64,000 nt of DNA, from contig NW_027331355.1 in assembly GCF_022965805.1 (NCBI RefSeq), positions 1,116,001-1,180,000 on the forward strand. The letters run 5' to 3'. A model generated the notes under the pieces. It saw only the letters and a program-made list of their open reading frames with translations. It made no database searches and was not told the origin of the DNA. Both the position numbers and the translations under genes were made by a program. Positions within the stretch are counted from its first letter, which is position 1; each line of letters begins with the position of its first letter. This DNA comes from Primulina eburnea (taxonomy: Eukaryota; Streptophyta; Magnoliopsida; Lamiales; Gesneriaceae). Below, piece by piece: positions 60,851-64,000 of this stretch.

Positions 60851-61680
60851 ACTCCCTGGCATTGCTCTGTGGGATGTCTCCCTCCGCAAGTTCTGCAATA
60901 AACTCCAGTATAACTCGGGCTAGAACCACTGGAGCTAGATGAACCACTCGGTCTACTTCTCACTTTCTTAAACTGCTTCTTTCTAGCTTTCAGCAACTCC
61001 TGCTTCCCACTCGTACTGCCACTATCAAATCTTTGAGAGGATTGCTGTGTCTGGGGTTGCATCGCACACAACCTTGCTAGTTGTCTAATCAGACTCGCCT
61101 ATGCTCTCTTCGCTCTACTCAAGGCATCAACAAAACGGTAAGGTCGCAGCATATTCATCAATGCAATTATCTCCGAGTTCAATCCTCTGACGAACTGAGC
61201 CGCTACAGCTTCATCATTCCCAGCTACATGAGGAGCAAAACGCAGTAAAGTAGAGAATTTAGCAACATACCCTTCAATATTCAGTTGACCTTGCCTCAAA
61301 TTCTCAAATTCTGCTTTCTTGTCCTCTCGGTACGAAACTGAGAAAAATCTTCGATAAAATTCAGTTCTGAATATTTCCCACGAAATCATGGTACCTCTCT
61401 GTTCTAATATTCTTTTACTTGTAATCCACCAACTCCTGGCGGCTTCTCGCAACTGGTTAGGCACCATTTTAACTCTCTGTTCATCTGTACAATCAAGTAA
61501 ATCTAACAGTATTTCTATGTCATCAAACCAGTTCTCACAATCTTCAGACGTCTCGATACCATTCAGAATCGGTGGCTGCAGTAACTGAAACTCTTTCAAC
61601 TTTATTTCCATCTGAGTTTCGGATATATCTATCTGATCAGACGAAGTACTACCCTTTTCTGAAAATCTTCTAGGAGGAAT
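60851..61680 (-). pseudogene. gag: Outer-element gag, 5' part with first zinc knuckle
   Basis: Minus-strand gypsy gag. The likely original start is at 61,680-61,678, where ATT-CCT-CCT-AGA-AGA replaces an expected ATG-CCT-CCT-AGA (MPPR start); the first remaining ATG is 61,611. The Retrotrans_gag domain lies at about 61,570-61,130 (ENWFDDIE, ARSWWITS, LRQGQLNIEGY, FVRGLNSEI). One in-frame TAG at 61,099-61,101 separates it from a Ser/Lys-rich segment and knuckle CRTCGGRHPTEQC. The frame is then cut by the inner element at 60,850. The second knuckle is at 53,233-53,365. The single-copy status means this part is not repeated elsewhere in the window. Confidence 0.85.
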
Positions 61681-62070
61681 ATCTGATAATCACAGATGTT
61701 AGTAGTAACAGGAGACAAATCCGTCTCAATCCCAATCCTGATCAGCTTACCTCTGATCAAGAATTGGTTCTGATCCAGTTTCAAATAATACATATGACCA
61801 AATCAACTCAGATATTCAGGTAACATGTAGCTTAATATACAGTAAAAACATACTGAAATCTTAGCATATACAATGTAATTTCAACATTATATTCAATCAT
61901 ATGACATATAAATCCAGGCAGTAAAACATAATATCATGCTAGCATACACAATGTAATTCCACATTATAATCAATCACATGCTAGCAATCAAACGCAGGTA
62001 AGAAACTCAATCTACCCCGCTCACTCTCCTCTATCTCAGTACTAAGGAACCTACAGTTCAAGGACCTACA
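61681..62070 (-). other. Outer-element leader
   Basis: Between PBS and gag on minus; AT-rich and non-coding. ATGCTAGCAT-type strings recur (about 61,938 and 61,978). Nothing else recognised. Confidence 0.5.
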
Positions 62071-62082
62071 GCTCTGATACCA
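62071..62082 (-). other. Primer binding site of outer element
   Basis: On minus, TGGTATCAGAGC, two bases after the LTR end ...CCACAACA. This shows that the outer element also uses initiator Met-tRNA and points left. Confidence 0.85.
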
Positions 62083-62693
62083 CCTGTTGTGGGGACACGG
62101 ACGCTAATTCATTCCTTAATCGTCCTTAGGAATATTTACTTTTTATAATAAACAGGGTCTAAATTTTTTTTTTTGTAAATGCAAAGCGGAAAGGTAATGT
62201 AATTAAATTCAAATTACATATTAAACATAAATATACAATTATTGTATTATCTACAATAATCCAACTAGGTTCAACTACATGTAAGTGCTGAATCCTAAGT
62301 TGCTTCTGAGCCCGGATCTCCATGCTATCTAGTCCAGCCTCGATCTCGTCCTGACCCCGCTTCTATCCCACCTGTTGCCATGCACACATACAAACAAGAC
62401 AACAGCCGGATAACTCCGGTGAGAATTATATTCTCAGTATAAACCATGTGTACATGCAATCATATAAACAATATAAGAGCATATAACAGACAATCATAAC
62501 ATGTATCAAAATCCGAACATGAATCAATATCAAGAATAAATCATATTCTAAACATGTACCATCATCAGGAACATAATTCAATATCAAGCAATATAAATCA
62601 ATATAGCTGTCACTCAGACTCGTGACTCTACGTTTTAGACTAGACTCAATCCTAGACTAGGGATCCCGGTTTCCAGATGTGGTGTTCCTATAT

Positions 62694-62817
62694 CGAATTC
62701 CGTAATAGAAGGAACAGTTATTCTATTTACTCGATATAACCATATATGGTGTTCCTATATCGAATTCTGTAATAGAAGAAATTCCAATTCTATTTACTCG
62801 ATATAACCAAACATCCG
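62694..62817 (+). repeat. 57-bp tandem duplication in outer LTR
   Basis: GTTCCTATATCGAATTC...CTATTTACTCGATATAACCA occurs at 62,694 and again at 62,751 with several differences. Confidence 0.75.
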
Positions 62818-62865
62818 GTGTCCTGACCTAACCGTCATAGACTGTAGTTTTATCGCTAATATCCT

Positions 62866-63006
62866 ATCTTGAGACATCGTGCAATGTGCCTGTGGCGACC
62901 CCGCCACTATCAGGCACTTCCGTCCCAAGATTTCTATACTATCTTGTGACATCGTGCAATGTGCCCGTGGCGATCCCGCCACTATCAGGCACTTCTGTCA
63001 CAAGAT
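62866..63006 (+). repeat. 75-bp tandem duplication with double hairpin in outer LTR
   Basis: GACATCGTGCAATGTGCC starts at about 62,873 and 62,948. Each unit holds nested inverted repeats: GTGCCTG...CAGGCAC outside and GTGGCG...CGCCAC inside. The second unit has a T-to-C change in the outer left arm (GTGCCCG), leaving a G:T-type mismatch. Confidence 0.75.
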
Positions 63007-63834
63007 CATTCGACTAATACATGCTTTCTATATATCCATAGAACAAGCATATCAAGTCCAAATCAATGCAACTATCAATGCAACAAAATAAAGTATGTGA
63101 TTTATGGAAACTCGAGTCAAACCTTACTCGAGTTGTGCAATCTCAACTCAACATTAATTTATACCTTTATCTTCTCGCTCTGACGAAGACGAAGTCCAGA
63201 ATTCAACTCTGTCCATATCCAATCTGATAATGACAATCGAATAGATACAATATCAGTATATAACTCAGTTCAAAACCTGTTCTGATAATTACTCAAATTA
63301 CAATACAATCTGATCAAGGTCAATCGACATACAGTACTACAATACAATCTAATCAATACCGAATCTGATCAATATCAGTCAACCGATGTTTTGATGGCAT
63401 AACAATACAGTCTCAATAACCCCGTCAGTCCAAACATCACAGATATAATACCAGAACTCATAATCACTATCGATATAACTCATAATCTCAATAACTATAT
63501 ACATCTGATATGAAATCTCAGTCAAATCGAATCCAAAAATCATAACAATTCCATAAACAGTCTGTTCTTTAATCTGACTTCAATTATACGATGTCTACTA
63601 TGTCAAAACATCATATATAACTCATATTCAATTCTGACAACAACATAATTTCAAAACATGTCAGAACGTAGCAAAACTTACGTCCAGTTGTAGCTTACGT
63701 CGATAGGAACACAGAACTGAAGTCGGATTCAAAATCAGACGGGCGGATCGCTCGGTAAATCACAAATTTCCACGTCGAAGAAATTTGAAATCGTTTCTCT
63801 TCAATCCTTTTCGTTTTTATCTGAATAATATTTG

Positions 63835-63837
<3 letters not shown>

Positions 63838-63871
<34 letters not shown>
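63838..63871 (+). repeat. (TA)n microsatellite
   Basis: About 16 TA dinucleotides with a few interruptions at the start (TATATACATATATATA...). Confidence 0.9.
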
Positions 63872-63873
<2 letters not shown>

Positions 63874-64000
63874 GTTGCATGCAATTAAAACGTGGCACAC
63901 TTTCGCCAACTTAGGTGGCGCTCGGGTGGTTAATCTTTACCGCTCGGGCGCGGAAGTTTCTGTCGAGATACTCGGCTGAACATCTCCTGGCGCTCGGGCG

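Larger units (their letters stand above)
62085..64000 (-). repeat. 5' LTR of outer element, running off the window
   Basis: On minus the LTR ends ...CCGTGTCCCCACAACA next to the PBS. The start (TG on minus) was not found before 64,000, so the LTR is at least 1.9 kb or the right part is other DNA. It contains two small tandem duplications and a TA repeat, and three GCGCTCGGG-like strings close to the window end (63,919-64,000). Confidence 0.65.

Noticed and set aside
61388..61588. Plus-strand frame of 66 codons
   Set aside because: It is the antisense shadow of the outer gag.

Overview
The window is plant nuclear repeat DNA. It holds nested LTR retrotransposons of the Ty3/gypsy superfamily and no recognisable host gene, rRNA, tRNA gene or CRISPR array. 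The plant assignment rests on the chromodomain-bearing Tekay/Del-like pol, LTRs of about 2.8 kb, initiator-Met-tRNA primer sites and a second short-LTR element with a Tat/RIRE2-like gag. The species cannot be told from the sequence.

Layout. One unit of about 21.5 kb (39,125-60,622) is present three times. Copy A (1-17,310) is the last four fifths of the unit and is nearly identical to 43,296-60,622. Segment B (17,311-36,648) matches 39,125-58,112 but is full of scattered small insertions, deletions and substitutions, like an uncorrected long read. Copy C (39,125-60,622) is clean and is the reference for the annotation. Between B and C lie 2.5 kb of single-copy sequence (36,649-39,124). To the right of C lie 3.2 kb of single-copy sequence (60,846-64,000).

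Within the unit, left to right: (1) LTR-like and unassigned AT-rich sequence; (2) a complete non-autonomous element with 364-bp LTRs and TSD CAAAC (41,545-46,338), which carries a gag but in place of pol has a palindromic minisatellite with a 293-bp higher-order repeat and a GC-rich block; (3) a plus-strand Tekay-like 5' LTR, PBS and gag (47,782-51,888) with no pol on the same strand; (4) a minus-strand 'outer' gypsy element whose LTR, PBS and gag start lie at 64,000-60,851; (5) a minus-strand 'inner' chromovirus (53,366-60,845) inserted into the outer gag exactly between its two zinc knuckles, with TSD CAATC. The inner element has a full 3' LTR and an uninterrupted pro-RT-RNaseH-integrase-chromodomain frame, but its gag, PBS and most of its 5' LTR are deleted.

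The gene parts work as retrotransposon machinery: gag makes the particle, pol processes, copies and integrates, LTRs give promoter and polyadenylation, and PBS and PPT prime the two DNA strands. None of the elements is complete, so each would depend on proteins made elsewhere. The main points for a second look are the status of the triplication (assembly artefact or tandem array), the gag-plus-satellite element, a candidate intron at the gag/protease boundary, and structured repeats inside the LTRs. I found no convincing new non-transposon system.
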